A stretch of 46,316 nt of DNA from Actinomycetota bacterium (GCA_014859275.1 JACUUO010000005.1:1-46316); one strand, 5' to 3'; counted from the stretch's first letter, positions 1 through 7,960 are shown. Numbers and translations are program-made. Notes: a model not told the origin generated them from the sequence alone.

Positions 1-1
1 C

Positions 2-2368
2 GGGAACCAGGTAACTGCAGAGTATGATGAAGAGTCAAATAATCTCTCAACTGCCAACCCGGCTAGAAAAGAAGCTGATGCAAACACCTATGATCAATAC
101 GGCAACGTGACCGCTTCTACTGAGCCCGGTGCACCAACGTACAACATGTTACAAAACGGCAGCTTTGAGTGGAAGGATGCTGCTGGAAGGCCGGAATTTT
201 GGTACCTAGGGGGTGACACCAACGCCATCAGCATAGATGGCTCAGTATCCCTATACGGGAAGTTCTCGGCCAAGGTCAGCAGCAAAAAAGCAACGACAGC
301 TTATCTCACCAGCCATTCGCAAGGCGTAACCCCTGGGCAGAAATTAACGCTAAACGTGCCTGTGAGGATGGATAACGTCGCAGGGACCCCAGGATCAAGC
401 GGCGTAGGCATCGGCCTTGAATACTACGATGCCAATGGCAACTACCTGGGGAGCTCGTACTCCCCCGCCTCCGTAGGCTCTGGAAACCTCGATCTGCAGG
501 TCACCTCAGATGCCCCCGCTAATGCAAGCCGCATGTTTACCGGTTTGATACTATGGAATGCAAAGGGCACCGTCTGGTTTGACGGAGCCCAGCTTGAGAG
601 CCCGGTAAAAAGCGATGAGGGCCATATCCTAACCAGGTTTGACTACGTTGAAAACTCAAGCTTTGAGATGGCAAGCAGCTACTGGTACGCCGGTGGTGAT
701 GGAGAAACCACTGTAAGCAATGAATCCCCATGGGCGGGAGCATATAGCGCAAAGATCAACCTAACCACATCGGGTACTGCCTGGATAAGAAGCTCAGATA
801 TCTCGGTAAGAGCTGGAGAGCCACTTACCCTTTCAGGCTTTGTAAAGACGGTAGATATAGCAGGCACAGGGGCTCGTGTGCAGGTGCAGTACTACGATGT
901 CAACAACAACTACCTGGGATTTCAAGCAACCGAGTATCAGACGGGAACCAAGGATTACACCCGCTACGCTATCGCCGCTACCCCACCGGCTGGGACAAAT
1001 CGTGCGATAGTTTTTGGGGCCGTGTTCTCATCTACCGGAATCGCCTACTTTGACAATCTCAAACTTGTTCCAAGATCAACCACAAGATATGAATATGATG
1101 CCAATGCAAATTACATAACTGGCATTACTAACTCCCTTGGTAATCGAACCACCTTTGCCTATGATACAGTGGGGGACCGCACTCAGGCAACGGATCCTAA
1201 GGGGAATGTGACTTCCTTTTCCTATGATGCGTTAAACAACCTAACATCGGTTACCGATGCTTTAGGCAAGGTGTCAAGATACGAGTATGACCCGGTATCT
1301 ATGCAGGTGGTCTACCGGGATGCAAGAAGCAGCGGCCCGGAAGATAACACCTACAAGACCTCACTTAGGTATAACGAGCTAAATCAGCTCATCGGCATAA
1401 CCGATCCTCGGGGAAGAGAGATGACTAACACCTACGATGATGCGGCAAACCTGGCTTCTACCACCTTCCCGAACGGAAAGCAGGTGCTACATACTTATGA
1501 TGCGGCAAATAGGTTAAGCCAAAAGAGCTACTCTTCTGATCCAACAACGTACTCTTTCTCATATGACTCAGCCGGTAATATAAGTCAAGTCCAGGATAAT
1601 AGCTCAAGAAGCTATCAGTATACGTATGATAAGGCAAATCGCCTCACTAGCGCAACTGACATCTTTAGCTATCTGCTAAATTACACTATGGATAGTGCAG
1701 GCAATATAACCACCGTTACCGACTCCAACAACAAAACCGTCTCATACGCTTATGGCTCTGCTAACCAGCTTCTTGCTTTAACCGATCCTTCCGGAAGGCA
1801 GACCAGATTCCGCTATGATGAGGCTGGTCGCCTCTTTCAGACCATCAAAGGCAACGGATATAAAGCCTCTAATTCCTACGATGAAGTTGGCAGGGTAAAG
1901 CAGATTTCAGATCCCGGCAACCCCAATGGAAAAGGCCTAAGTTACATCTATGATGCCAATGGCAACATCACCATTGCCTCAGGAGCAGGTGGTGTAGAGC
2001 GCTTTGCCTATGATGCTATAAATCGCTTAACCAGCTGGACGAGTGATACAGGAACCGTTACCACCTACACCTATGATGCAGTAGGAAACTTAACAAAGAA
2101 GGGCAGCAAGACCTATACTTACAATGCCGCAAACGAAATCACCAACGCCGGCTTTACCTACGATGCCAACGGCAACTTAACCAGTGATGGTACCTTCAAC
2201 TATCAATATAACAGCGAAAATCAGCTCACAAGGGTCACCAGGGTATCCGATGGCACAGAGGTTGCCACCTACGAATATGATTACCGGGGGTTAAGAGTGG
2301 CCAAGACCACCCCAAGTGGCACAGTTACCGAGATTGGTACAAAGTATATCCATTTGGTGAAATTGTAA
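2..2368 (+). CDS. RHS/YD-repeat surface protein, 5' end outside window
   Basis: The frame is open from the left edge, so the N-terminus is missing; the GTG at 107 is internal. A YD repeat (NTYDQYGNVTAS) precedes two related beta-sandwich modules, each opening with an N-G/S-SFE motif (around 150-600 and 640-1075), which resemble carbohydrate-binding CBM4/9-like domains. From about 1085 to 2340 the protein is a chain of YDxxGN/YDAxNRL repeats typical of RHS/wapA cages. Such proteins are usually exported, large, and carry a variable C-terminal toxin or adhesin tip. This one ends abruptly after GTKYIHLVKL, just where the cage normally closes, and the next frame is open through 2727, which points to a frameshift. 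Role at the cell surface is inferred from the family. Confidence 0.85.
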   Translation, partial: GNQVTAEYDEESNNLSTANPARKEADANTYDQYGNVTASTEPGAPTYNMLQNGSFEWKDAAGRPEFWYLGGDTNAISIDGSVSLYGKFSAKVSSKKATTAYLTSHSQGVTPGQKLTLNVPVRMDNVAGTPGSSGVGIGLEYYDANGNYLGSSYSPASVGSGNLDLQVTSDAPANASRMFTGLILWNAKGTVWFDGAQLESPVKSDEGHILTRFDYVENSSFEMASSYWYAGGDGETTVSNESPWAGAYSAKINLTTSGTAWIRSSDISVRAGEPLTLSGFVKTVDIAGTGARVQVQYYDVNNNYLGFQATEYQTGTKDYTRYAIAATPPAGTNRAIVFGAVFSSTGIAYFDNLKLVPRSTTRYEYDANANYITGITNSLGNRTTFAYDTVGDRTQATDPKGNVTSFSYDALNNLTSVTDALGKVSRYEYDPVSMQVVYRDARSSGPEDNTYKTSLRYNELNQLIGITDPRGREMTNTYDDAANLASTTFPNGKQVLHTYDAANRLSQKSYSSDPTTYSFSYDSAGNISQVQDNSSRSYQYTYDKANRLTSATDIFSYLLNYTMDSAGNITTVTDSNNKTVSYAYGSANQLLALTDPSGRQTRFRYDEAGRLFQTIKGNGYKASNSYDEVGRVKQISDPGNPNGKGLSYIYDANGNITIASGAGGVERFAYDAINRLTSWTSDTGTVTTYTYDAVGNLTKKGSKTYTYNAANEITNAGFTYDANGNLTSDGTFNYQYNSENQLTRVTRVSDGTEVATYEYDYRGLRVAKTTPSGTVTEIGTKYIHLVKL

Positions 2369-2727
2369 TCGCAGCTTTTACAGAGTTTGCGATTTCATTA
2401 AAAAACGACTTGACAGTATGGTGGATTGTCGTCTCCAGAGGCTATGGGGGCGCTTATGAAATTGCCTATCAACTGAAAAAAACGTGGAATAGTATGTTTC
2501 ATGGCAACTTCGCCGTAACGCAGAAATCAATGGCGTTAGAAATAATCGGGCACGTGGATGCGGGTATCTTGGCTAGTATACTTGGACTCTTCGAGTGGGA
2601 CTCGTATATTCAGCGCGTGTTGGATTGGACACGAGATCATGCTGATCCGATTGATATTGGGGTGTCAGGATACGACTGGAATAGGCAGGTATGGGACATA
2701 TATGCTAGATTGATGTGGTTGCTCTAA
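2281..2727 (+). pseudogene. C-terminal tip of the RHS protein in the +2 frame
   Basis: Right after an in-frame stop at 2278-2280 this frame stays open to 2727 and overlaps the end of the RHS gene by 88 nt. Translated from about 2341 it reads KVYPFGEIVIAAF and continues into a Trp-rich segment of about 125 residues. The only nearby start (TTG 2410) has no ribosome binding site, so I read this as the continuation of the RHS protein after a single-base indel between 2281 and 2366, or as a displaced tip. I do not recognise the domain. It sits where polymorphic toxins carry their effector, but no catalytic motif is evident. Confidence 0.5.
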
Positions 2728-2779
2728 TTTATGCGCGAGCGGTGCTCATACCGCACCTAATGTGCTAACAAAAGCTTTA

Positions 2780-2815
2780 AGCCAGTACTAGGGACCTTTC
2801 TCCCTAGTACTGGCT
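2780..2815. terminator. Perfect 15-bp inverted repeat after the RHS locus
   Basis: Arms AGCCAGTACTAGGGA (2780-2794) and its exact complement (2801-2815) enclose a 6-nt loop CCTTTC. There is no T-tract on either side, so termination is plausible but not certain; it could be a factor-dependent terminator or an mRNA 3'-end stabiliser. Confidence 0.5.
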
Positions 2816-3009
2816 ATAGCGTTGCTAGCAAGACCAGAGAGATCAAATCGTAAATTGTGGCCACTACCAGTGGTATTTCTTATAATAATCTAGCGCAGAG
2901 CGTATTATAACAGTAGCACACTGACATGTATTAGCAGGCACCGATATTTTACACTTTGCAAGCATCATCATTGGCAACTTTAATATAAGCAGGAGGGATA
3001 TGTTTAAAG

Positions 3010-3459
3010 ATGACAGATGAGAAAACGATGGCAGATGAGAAATCTGTTGTAAATGCAGCAATAAGCATAGTTATAGCATTTGGATTGGTTGTTCAATTTA
3101 GCTATGACGTAATTCTCGGCATGGGTTTCCCGGCTCCTATTTCTTGGGGTGAATTCTTAGTATTTGGAATCATTTCGATAACACTCTGGGCTGCTATCAT
3201 CGCTTTTATTAAGCTATCTGCTGCAAGAGGCTCATTAATCTTTTTATTGGCTTTTGGATTATTCTTTTTATTCTGGTGGTCTGTTCAGCTTATAGGTGCA
3301 CTTGCAGTTAATCCTAGTGCAGCAAGTTATGAACTGCATGTGTTAAATCGAGTCATTGGTTTTGCAACAACTATGTTACTGGTTTTATATGCATTCTATA
3401 GATTAACCAAAGGCCTAAGACGTGGGGGAAAGGGGGACATAGCTCAACAGCTATTGTAG
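3010..3459 (+). CDS. Small four-helix membrane protein, unknown function
   Basis: The 149-residue product has a short charged N-terminus (MTDEKTMADEKS), then about four hydrophobic segments (roughly residues 15-35, 45-70, 75-100 and 115-137) and a basic tail ending in RRGGKGD. AGGAGGG at 2991-2997 lies 12 nt before the ATG; an ATG at 3000 in another frame stops after six codons. I do not recognise the family. It follows the RHS tip on the same strand with 280 nt between, the usual place for an immunity gene, and many immunity proteins to pore-forming or membrane toxins are small membrane proteins; that role is inference only. Base composition is A+T richer than the housekeeping genes. Confidence 0.6.
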   Translation: MTDEKTMADEKSVVNAAISIVIAFGLVVQFSYDVILGMGFPAPISWGEFLVFGIISITLWAAIIAFIKLSAARGSLIFLLAFGLFFLFWWSVQLIGALAVNPSAASYELHVLNRVIGFATTMLLVLYAFYRLTKGLRRGGKGDIAQQLL

Positions 3460-3843
3460 CCCATATGATCATTAGCACAACGGTGCAAACTGTTGACAGG
3501 TCTTCTATCTACCGCTTAAGCTTTATATATGCCAAGGCAGCTAAGACTTGATACCCCCCAGTTTACTGCATCATGTAATTTGCCGGGGGACAGAAAGAAA
3601 AGAGATAGTCAAAGACGAGAAGGATTACTAGTACTTCCTTGAGAAACTCCCTTACATAAACTTGCAAGTGGATATGAGCCACCAACTTGAACCAGTGGTT
3701 AAGGGTGAACGGTAGTCTATCTATTAGTTAACGTATTGGGTATTAGTTGAAATCGAGCCAAGTTTAATTTTCTTCGACGTAACCTAATAACTTGACAAAA
3801 CTTCAAACAACCGCTTAAAATTCAATATAACTAGAAATATCGA
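3460..3843. other. Gene-free stretch with a twice-used promoter-like motif
   Basis: No convincing gene. Two copies of a motif are present: TTGACA at 3493 and at 3792, each followed after exactly 13 nt by CCGCTTAA (3512 and 3811) and then an A+T-rich stretch with ATAT. TTGACA is a perfect -35 box, and CTTAAG/CTTAAA falls where a weak -10 would lie. A short pyrimidine-rich and purine-rich stretch lies between them. Confidence 0.4.
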
Positions 3844-3870
3844 AAGAGCCGGCAAGGCTCTTTTTTATTG
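3844..3870 (+). terminator. Rho-independent terminator, first of a tandem pair
   Basis: AAGAGCC (3844-3850) pairs with GGCTCTT (3856-3862) and runs straight into TTTTTTATT. Strong short stem plus T-tract. Confidence 0.7.
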
Positions 3871-3895
3871 CCATCCGAAGGGGCGGCTTTTTTTA
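3869..3895 (+). terminator. Second tandem terminator, repeated again at 4716
   Basis: GCCATCC pairs imperfectly with GGGCGGC around a GAAG loop and is followed by a run of seven T. The whole unit, including the TTTTATT in front, recurs at 4709-4738 with two or three changes. Confidence 0.6.
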
Positions 3896-4042
3896 GCTAG
3901 CATGCACTCATTCTAGTAGTAACTGTCTGTAAAAGTTACCTCTTACGATGCCGATATACTGTGTATTGGCGCTAAATGTCCGGTCTGTCAATAACAACTG
4001 AAATAATAATTTTCTTTAGAAAGTTTACTTAAGGGGTGGGCT

Positions 4043-4630
4043 ATGGAAACAACAAAAGCTGCTATAGGGACAGCTGTTCCTATCATTTTATTGCTCGCAG
4101 TAGCGGCAATTGCTTACATAAGTTTTAATGAAAGTGATAACTCAGACAAAATTGTTGCGAAGGTGAACGGGATACCGATTACAAAGGAACAATTTGCTAA
4201 ACATGAAGCGTTACTTAAGGCTAACTGCGAAGATGCGGGTAAGCCAGCCCCAATAAAAGAGGAGGTAGTTATAGCACTTGCTAAGGAAATGCTCTTAGTA
4301 GTAGAGGCCAACGAACGAGGGATTATAGTGTCAGAGCAGGAAATAGACCAAGAGGTAGAGAGGGACCGCCAAAAATTTGAGGGTGCATCACCAGAGGAGC
4401 AGCAAAAGCTTAGAGAATATTACGAGAAACGAGACATAGATCTTGATAAGTACTGGCTGAGTAGCGATCACAGAACTATATGTAAGGATCGTCTCGCGAT
4501 TAGAAAACTTTTCGCTGATAGGCTGAGTCAAGCACAAACAGAGGAAGAGAGAGGCAAGGTTCTCCGAGAAGCTAAAGAAGAATTGAAAGAAGATCTGTAC
4601 AGACAAGCAACAATTAGATATTGTCAATAG
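4043..4630 (+). CDS. SurA-N-like membrane-anchored chaperone-type protein
   Basis: The product is 195 residues with one N-terminal hydrophobic segment (about 8-28), a signal anchor, then the pattern IVAKVNGIPITKEQF that opens SurA/PrsA-type N-terminal domains, followed by charged helices with EQEIDQEVERD-like spacing. Family members use this region to hold unfolded exported proteins. A parvulin PPIase domain, which would add about 100 residues, is absent. Two cysteines (about residues 61 and 147) and one near the end (RYCQ) are outside the membrane. GGGGTGG at 4033-4039 is the likely ribosome binding site. The gene sits between two copies of the same tandem terminator, suggesting it came as a cassette or that the terminators were duplicated around it. 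Confidence 0.7.
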   Translation: METTKAAIGTAVPIILLLAVAAIAYISFNESDNSDKIVAKVNGIPITKEQFAKHEALLKANCEDAGKPAPIKEEVVIALAKEMLLVVEANERGIIVSEQEIDQEVERDRQKFEGASPEEQQKLREYYEKRDIDLDKYWLSSDHRTICKDRLAIRKLFADRLSQAQTEEERGKVLREAKEELKEDLYRQATIRYCQ

Positions 4631-4678
4631 TTGCTTGCAAACACATTAAAAGGGCCTATGGCGCTAACATCTCAGCGA

Positions 4679-4715
4679 GACCCTACGGTAAATCTACTGT
4701 AGGGTCTGTTTTTAT
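4679..4715 (+). terminator. Terminator of the SurA-N-like gene
   Basis: GACCCTAC (4679-4686) pairs exactly with GTAGGGTC (4699-4706), then TGTTTTTATT. Confidence 0.7.
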
Positions 4716-4740
4716 TGCCGTCCGAAGGGGCGGCTTCTTT
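4716..4740 (+). terminator. Copy of the 3869 terminator unit
   Basis: GCCGTCC pairs fully (one G-T) with GGGCGGC around GAAG, followed by TTCTTTATTTTT. Same unit as at 3869-3895. It lies directly upstream of the terminase fragment, so it may originally be a phage element. Confidence 0.6.
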
Positions 4741-4766
4741 ATTTTTATTACTTTGCGGGTGGTTTT

Positions 4767-4835
4767 ATGGCAAAGCTAACACCGAAACAAAGACTTTTCT
4801 GCAAGGAATATCTCATCGATCTCAACGAGGAATGA
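4767..4835 (+). pseudogene. Phage terminase small subunit, first 22 codons only
   Basis: ATG at 4767 after GGGTGG opens a frame reading MAKLTPKQRLFCKEYLIDLN followed by EE and TGA (4833-4835). The motif LTPKQ-x2-F-x2-EYLIDLN is the conserved start of the terminase small subunit (DNA-recognition subunit of the phage packaging motor), which normally runs on for 130-170 residues. What follows (GAGGGACGTAG) begins the RAYT-associated sequence, so the gene was cut by that insertion. It is the only clear phage packaging remnant here. Confidence 0.7.
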
Positions 4836-4931
4836 GGGACGTAGTTCACATACGCAAAATTCTCTATAGACACAAAAGCATCTATGTGCAAATACTTGAC
4901 AAGGATAATGTGCAAGCGATAGCCTTATCCT

Positions 4932-5105
4932 ATGCCACGGTTAGCTCGTCTTGCAATCCCTGGGATGATGCACCACGTTATCTGCCGAGGGATAGAGCGA
5001 AGAGAAATCTTTACCGATGAAAAAGACTACGAAGAATTCCTGGGGAGGCTCTCGGCTCTTGCCGGCAGTAAGACAGTTGCCATCTCTTGCGATACTTTTC
5101 AATGA
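4932..5105 (+). pseudogene. REP-associated (Y1, IS200-like) transposase, N-terminal fragment
   Basis: From ATG 4932 the translation begins MPRLARLAIPGMMHHVICRG and continues IERREIFTDEKDYEEFLGRL before drifting and ending at TGA 5103-5105 (57 residues). The HHVICRG and REIFTDEKDYEEFL pattern is the standard N-terminus of RAYT transposases, tyrosine nucleases related to IS200/IS605 TnpA of about 200-300 residues. The catalytic HUH motif (usually near MPNHFHLL) and the tyrosine helix are missing. The leader contains AATGAGGGACGT, which recurs at 6323. Confidence 0.75.
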
Positions 5106-5248
5106 TCTGCGCCGCTTCATCTACTGGGCTGTTCGTTAAGAATTCAAAGACCTTGTCTTTACCACAGTCCTCTTTTGGGCAGAACTTAAAGATAAGGCGA
5201 AGGCAAAGCTTTGATTTCTTCAGCGCGTAGGTGGTCTCAACCACGTTT

Positions 5249-5356
5249 GATCCAAATCTATCAATACAAGCTTTAATGGCGGGATATTTGGAGAAAAAAT
5301 CGATAATCGATGAGGCTACTGCAAGAAGGGCTGTAGCCGAGATTGAAAGCGAGTGA
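5249..5356 (+). pseudogene. Possible ExeA/TniB-like AAA ATPase C-terminal fragment
   Basis: The frame through 5249-5353 ends in LMAGYLEKKSIIDEATARRA followed by VAEIESE and TGA at 5354. This resembles the C-terminal lid of ExeA-like AAA ATPases carried by transposons, where an ALLAGY-x-KK-x-IDE-x-AR-AVAE pattern follows the ATPase core. No Walker motifs remain. The similarity is from memory of the family, so the call is tentative. Confidence 0.35.
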
Positions 5357-5450
5357 TGATTTTTTGTGCATTAGGCGGTCATTTAATTTGGCCGAACTTG
5401 TGCCAAATAAAGTGGCCGCCTACAGTTAAATAACTAATAGTGAGCTTTTT

Positions 5451-5771
5451 ATGAGTCAGGATTTAAGAGTTCAAATAACTAAAGAAAAAATGCCAAAAGG
5501 TACAGGCGAGGTCATGATGGATGAAGCAGCAGGAATGGACTTGGCCATCCTGATAGTACTTTCACCTTTTTATGCACTATGGCGGCTTTATCGACGGCTT
5601 GTTCTTGGTGAGCGGAATCGATATACGGTTAAAGTTGTAGCAGTTTTTGAGGACGCCTTTGAGGATGAAAAGGTGATCTACGAAGAATCACTAGAATCCC
5701 TTAGAGAAGCTAAAAGACGACGAACTCAATTAGCCAAACAGATTAGAGAAGGTAAGAGAACTTTTTCATAA
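5451..5771 (+). CDS. Small hypothetical protein with one membrane segment
   Basis: A 106-residue product with one hydrophobic stretch (about residues 28-45, DLAILIVLSPFYALWRLY), a beta-like segment RYTVKVVAVFED and a charged helical tail rich in Glu, Arg and Lys. The start at 5451 follows AATAGTGAGCTTTTT, a poor ribosome binding site; ATG 5487 and the pair at 5514-5519 are alternatives. Family not recognised. It is the only intact frame between transposase debris at 5.1 and 6.4 kb, so it may be a passenger of the accessory region. Confidence 0.45.
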   Translation: MSQDLRVQITKEKMPKGTGEVMMDEAAGMDLAILIVLSPFYALWRLYRRLVLGERNRYTVKVVAVFEDAFEDEKVIYEESLESLREAKRRRTQLAKQIREGKRTFS

Positions 5772-5802
5772 CTGCCTAGGCCAAGAAGAGGAGAAGAGCA
5801 GG

Positions 5803-5853
5803 GACGTTGGTTGCGTGGGTTGCGGTTATAGTTACAACCCACGCAACCACGTC
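5803..5853. repeat. Long stem-loop (14 bp perfect plus 5 bp beyond a bulge)
   Basis: GGTTGCGTGGGTTG (5809-5822) and its exact complement (5835-5848) flank a 12-nt loop; GACGT and ACGTC extend the stem past one unpaired T. No T-tract follows. It begins with GGGACGT, a string also seen in the RAYT leader at 4835-4841 and at 6327, so it may be a REP-type target or end of those transposases. Confidence 0.55.
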
Positions 5854-6380
5854 ATCTGTGTGAAAAGAGCGCCAAAATTGAGCACAAGGCATATTCTGAC
5901 GCTCTAGCCTGGCAAAAAGAAGCCCTATAATTAGAGGGGACGGCGATCAGACCCGGCATCTCCACTGTGTTGATGCGTTGCTTTATGGCGAAAGGCGGGA
6001 TGGTTTTCTTCGTAACTTAGCTATGATAAGGGATAAAAGGACAACAAACCGACACGTTTTTTGAGGTCTTTAGCGACTCCTTTAGTTTTATCAAAAGGCA
6101 TTGGCGAAATCTCCTGATTGCAACTGCAATAGCAGGGGAAGTGCTCAATTTCTTTCATTTGCCCATGTAAAGCTGCTAACTTTGCTAACTAACAGGCCTC
6201 CTCCGCGAGCCTGCAGATCTCGTCCTTGGGTTAGCGTCCGCGCTACCCTGGTTTGCTCTCAATAGTGTCATTGTCTGGATGGTAATCGCCGACCAGCGAG
6301 GCAAAAGAGGGACGCTTCGGAAATGAGGGACGTCAGAATGTGTGAAAACCCCCCCTCATTTTACTGCTTTTTAAGCTAGT
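5854..6380. other. Degraded coding debris, no intact gene
   Basis: One short frame (5936-6064) reads HLHCVDALLYGERRDGFLRN and continues to RDKRTTNRHVF before a stop, and the same frame later gives IKRHWRNLLIATAIAGEVLN. These look like protein but I cannot assign them. AATGAGGGACGT recurs at 6323-6334. Confidence 0.35.
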
Positions 6381-6383
6381 TAT

Positions 6384-6392
6384 TGGTATAAT
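6384..6392 (+). promoter_or_regulatory. Extended -10 promoter of the IS1182-type gene
   Basis: TGGTATAAT matches an extended -10 element (TGN before TATAAT) 34 nt before the ATG at 6426; AAGGGGG at 6413-6419 is the ribosome binding site. Confidence 0.5.
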
Positions 6393-6425
6393 ATTACCAG
6401 GTAAACCGGCCTAAAGGGGGTAAAT

Positions 6426-6538
6426 ATGGCATATATCAAAGGAGTACCAAAAGAGCAAATAATACTGTTTCCTGATGCAATTGATGACTACATTGAAGAA
6501 GGTAACACAGCTAGATTTATCGATGCATTTGTTTTTTT
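6426..6538 (+). pseudogene. IS1182-family transposase, N-terminal 36 codons
   Basis: ATG 6426 opens MAYIKGVPKEQIILFPDAID and goes on to DYIEEGNTARFIDAFV, the hallmark N-terminus of IS1182-type DDE transposases (usual length about 450-550 residues). It breaks after the GTT codon at 6531-6533 in a run of T, where group II intron-like sequence starts. No downstream exon of the transposase is present in the window, so the 3' part of both elements has been lost. Confidence 0.7.
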
Positions 6539-7012
6539 GTGTAAGCGAGTACGCGGGCCGCAACGAAAGTGAACGCACAGGTGACCCCAAAAGCTCTGAA
6601 CCCCGGCAGGCCGAGTTTTTCGGACGTAAAACGAAGGCAGTATAGGCAATCGAAATGTGGATGAAACGGCTAGACCTACTCCGGTGGGGCGGTAGCGGTG
6701 GCACGTGGAGGGCGACATGCAAAGCAACTGGAGAAACCCTCCTTGTCAAAGGGGCGAAATCCCCGGAAAAAGGTAGACCCTATAACCGACAAACCGGGAA
6801 GTGGGTCGAAAATGGCAAGAGGGTGGCGGAGGGGCTTGTAGTAGCAAGAGACGGTACTTATCTACCCACCAAAAGCACCGCCATGTCCAAATCCCCAAGG
6901 AAGGCGGCAAATTCCGTACTCTATCATACTGACATGGTTGAAATATTGTGGCACCACCGGGAAACTAGGCGGAAACGGAGAAAACAAACATCAACCTAAA
7001 GAGGCGCGCCAG
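6539..7012 (+). mobile_element. Group II intron, 5' (domain I) fragment
   Basis: GTGTAAG at 6539 fits a relaxed GUGYG intron start. What follows resembles domain I of bacterial group II introns: CTCTGAACCCCGGCAGGCCG (6595-6614), the stretch around CTAGACCTACTCCGGTGGGG (6670-6689), and GGAGGG (6707-6712) pairing with CCCTCC (6738-6743). Near the end a frame reads TEKTNINLK (about 6979-7005), which I recall at the start of some intron-encoded proteins. The reverse transcriptase and domain V are absent, so it cannot splice or move. A 114-codon frame at 6655-6999 is best seen as structured RNA sequence, not a gene. Confidence 0.55.
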
Positions 7013-7134
7013 CCTTCGACCCTACCGCTCCACTGCGCTCTCAGCTCTACGTACCTCAAAGTCTAAAGCTATTCTTTATGCTACAAGTAAGAATGGGGAA
7101 GATAAAAATTATCGCTAGTAGGATAAATTACGGC

Positions 7135-7140
7135 TATAAT
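7135..7140 (+). promoter_or_regulatory. -10 box upstream of the HEPN/MNT genes
   Basis: A perfect TATAAT lies 27 nt before the HEPN ATG. No convincing -35 box at 17 nt. Confidence 0.35.
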
Positions 7141-7167
7141 TAATAATGGTTAAAGGCTTGGTAAAGA

Positions 7168-7548
7168 ATGAGACCAGAGACTGAGCTATGGTGGAAACAA
7201 GCAATTGAAGATCTGGAAACAGCGCGGGTTAATTTAAATGCCCAGCGCTATTATGCTTGTGTATTCTTTGCTCATCAGGCAGCGGAGAAATCACTAAAAG
7301 CGCTCTTCATCTAAACTATGCGTGAAATGCCTACCAAAACGCATAACCTTATAGCGTTGGGAAAGTCTCTGGAGGCTCCCGATCAAATCATGACAGCAAT
7401 AAGAGATTTGGGGCCTGAATATATTACAAGCAGATACCCTGATGCTGCTTATGGGGTACCAGCTGAACTTTATGACGAAAAGCTTGCCAGTAAGCATCTT
7501 GCCCAAGCTGAGGAGATTATTGAATGGGTAAAGGGAAATTTGAAGTAG
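7168..7548 (+). pseudogene. HEPN-domain protein with an internal stop codon
   Basis: ATG 7168 gives MRPETELWWKQAIEDLETAR and then RYYACVFFAHQAAEKSLKAL, the classic HEPN helix pair. TAA at 7312-7314 interrupts it after 48 codons, and the same frame resumes at ATG 7318 (MREMPTKTHNLIAL) through 7548. Joined, the protein would be about 126 residues, normal for the family, so one sense codon has become TAA. HEPN partners of MNT proteins act as RNases or as regulated toxins. The second half alone (76 residues) has a start but lacks the first helices. The gene overlaps MNT by 25 nt. A sequencing error is possible. Confidence 0.75.
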
Positions 7549-7853
7549 ATGCACGTATCTTGGAATTTGTGCACGAAATAAAGGCACATTTAAGCATCGA
7601 TAAGATAATTCTTTTCGGCTCAAGAGCTAGAGGGGACGCTCTCAAGGATAGCGATTATGACTTTATAGTTGTTTCGTCCGATTTCGAAGGAGTCTTTTTT
7701 ACCGATCGCATTAAAATGCTCTATAGCTACTGGCATCAACCTCAGGCATTGGAAGCGCTATGCTACACACCGGCAGAATTTAAAGAAAAGCTTAATCAGA
7801 TAACAATTGTTCGCGAAGCTGTTCACGAAGGCATCGATCTGACCGCTGCGTAA
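7524..7853 (+). CDS. MNT-type nucleotidyltransferase (HEPN/MNT antitoxin)
   Basis: A 109-residue minimal nucleotidyltransferase. The signature GSRARGDALKDSDYDFIVV (about residues 33-51) supplies the GS and DxD residues that bind Mg-ATP. In HEPN/MNT modules this enzyme neutralises its HEPN partner, in characterised cases by transferring AMP groups to it. ATG 7524 lies inside the HEPN gene (25-nt overlap), the usual coupled arrangement. Because the upstream HEPN frame is broken, this may now be an orphan antitoxin. Confidence 0.85.
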   Translation: MGKGKFEVDARILEFVHEIKAHLSIDKIILFGSRARGDALKDSDYDFIVVSSDFEGVFFTDRIKMLYSYWHQPQALEALCYTPAEFKEKLNQITIVREAVHEGIDLTAA

Positions 7854-7960
7854 CTAATATGGTAGCAAGCGCAGGTCACACAGCGTCACAGGCCTGGTCG
7901 CTTTCTTTGGATAAAGCTATCCTCTCCTCTTAAAAGTAGCCTTATATGGTATATTGCCGT

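Noticed and set aside
5011-5244. Minus-strand frame with NSPVDEAAQIIEKYRKRWQL, slightly like the end of DDE transposases
   Set aside because: Half of it lies opposite the RAYT fragment and the similarity (YRKRWQ) is too short to support a call.
6655-6999. A 114-codon frame in the group II intron region
   Set aside because: It overlaps paired RNA segments (GGAGGG/CCCTCC) and matches no protein family; it reads as structured RNA.
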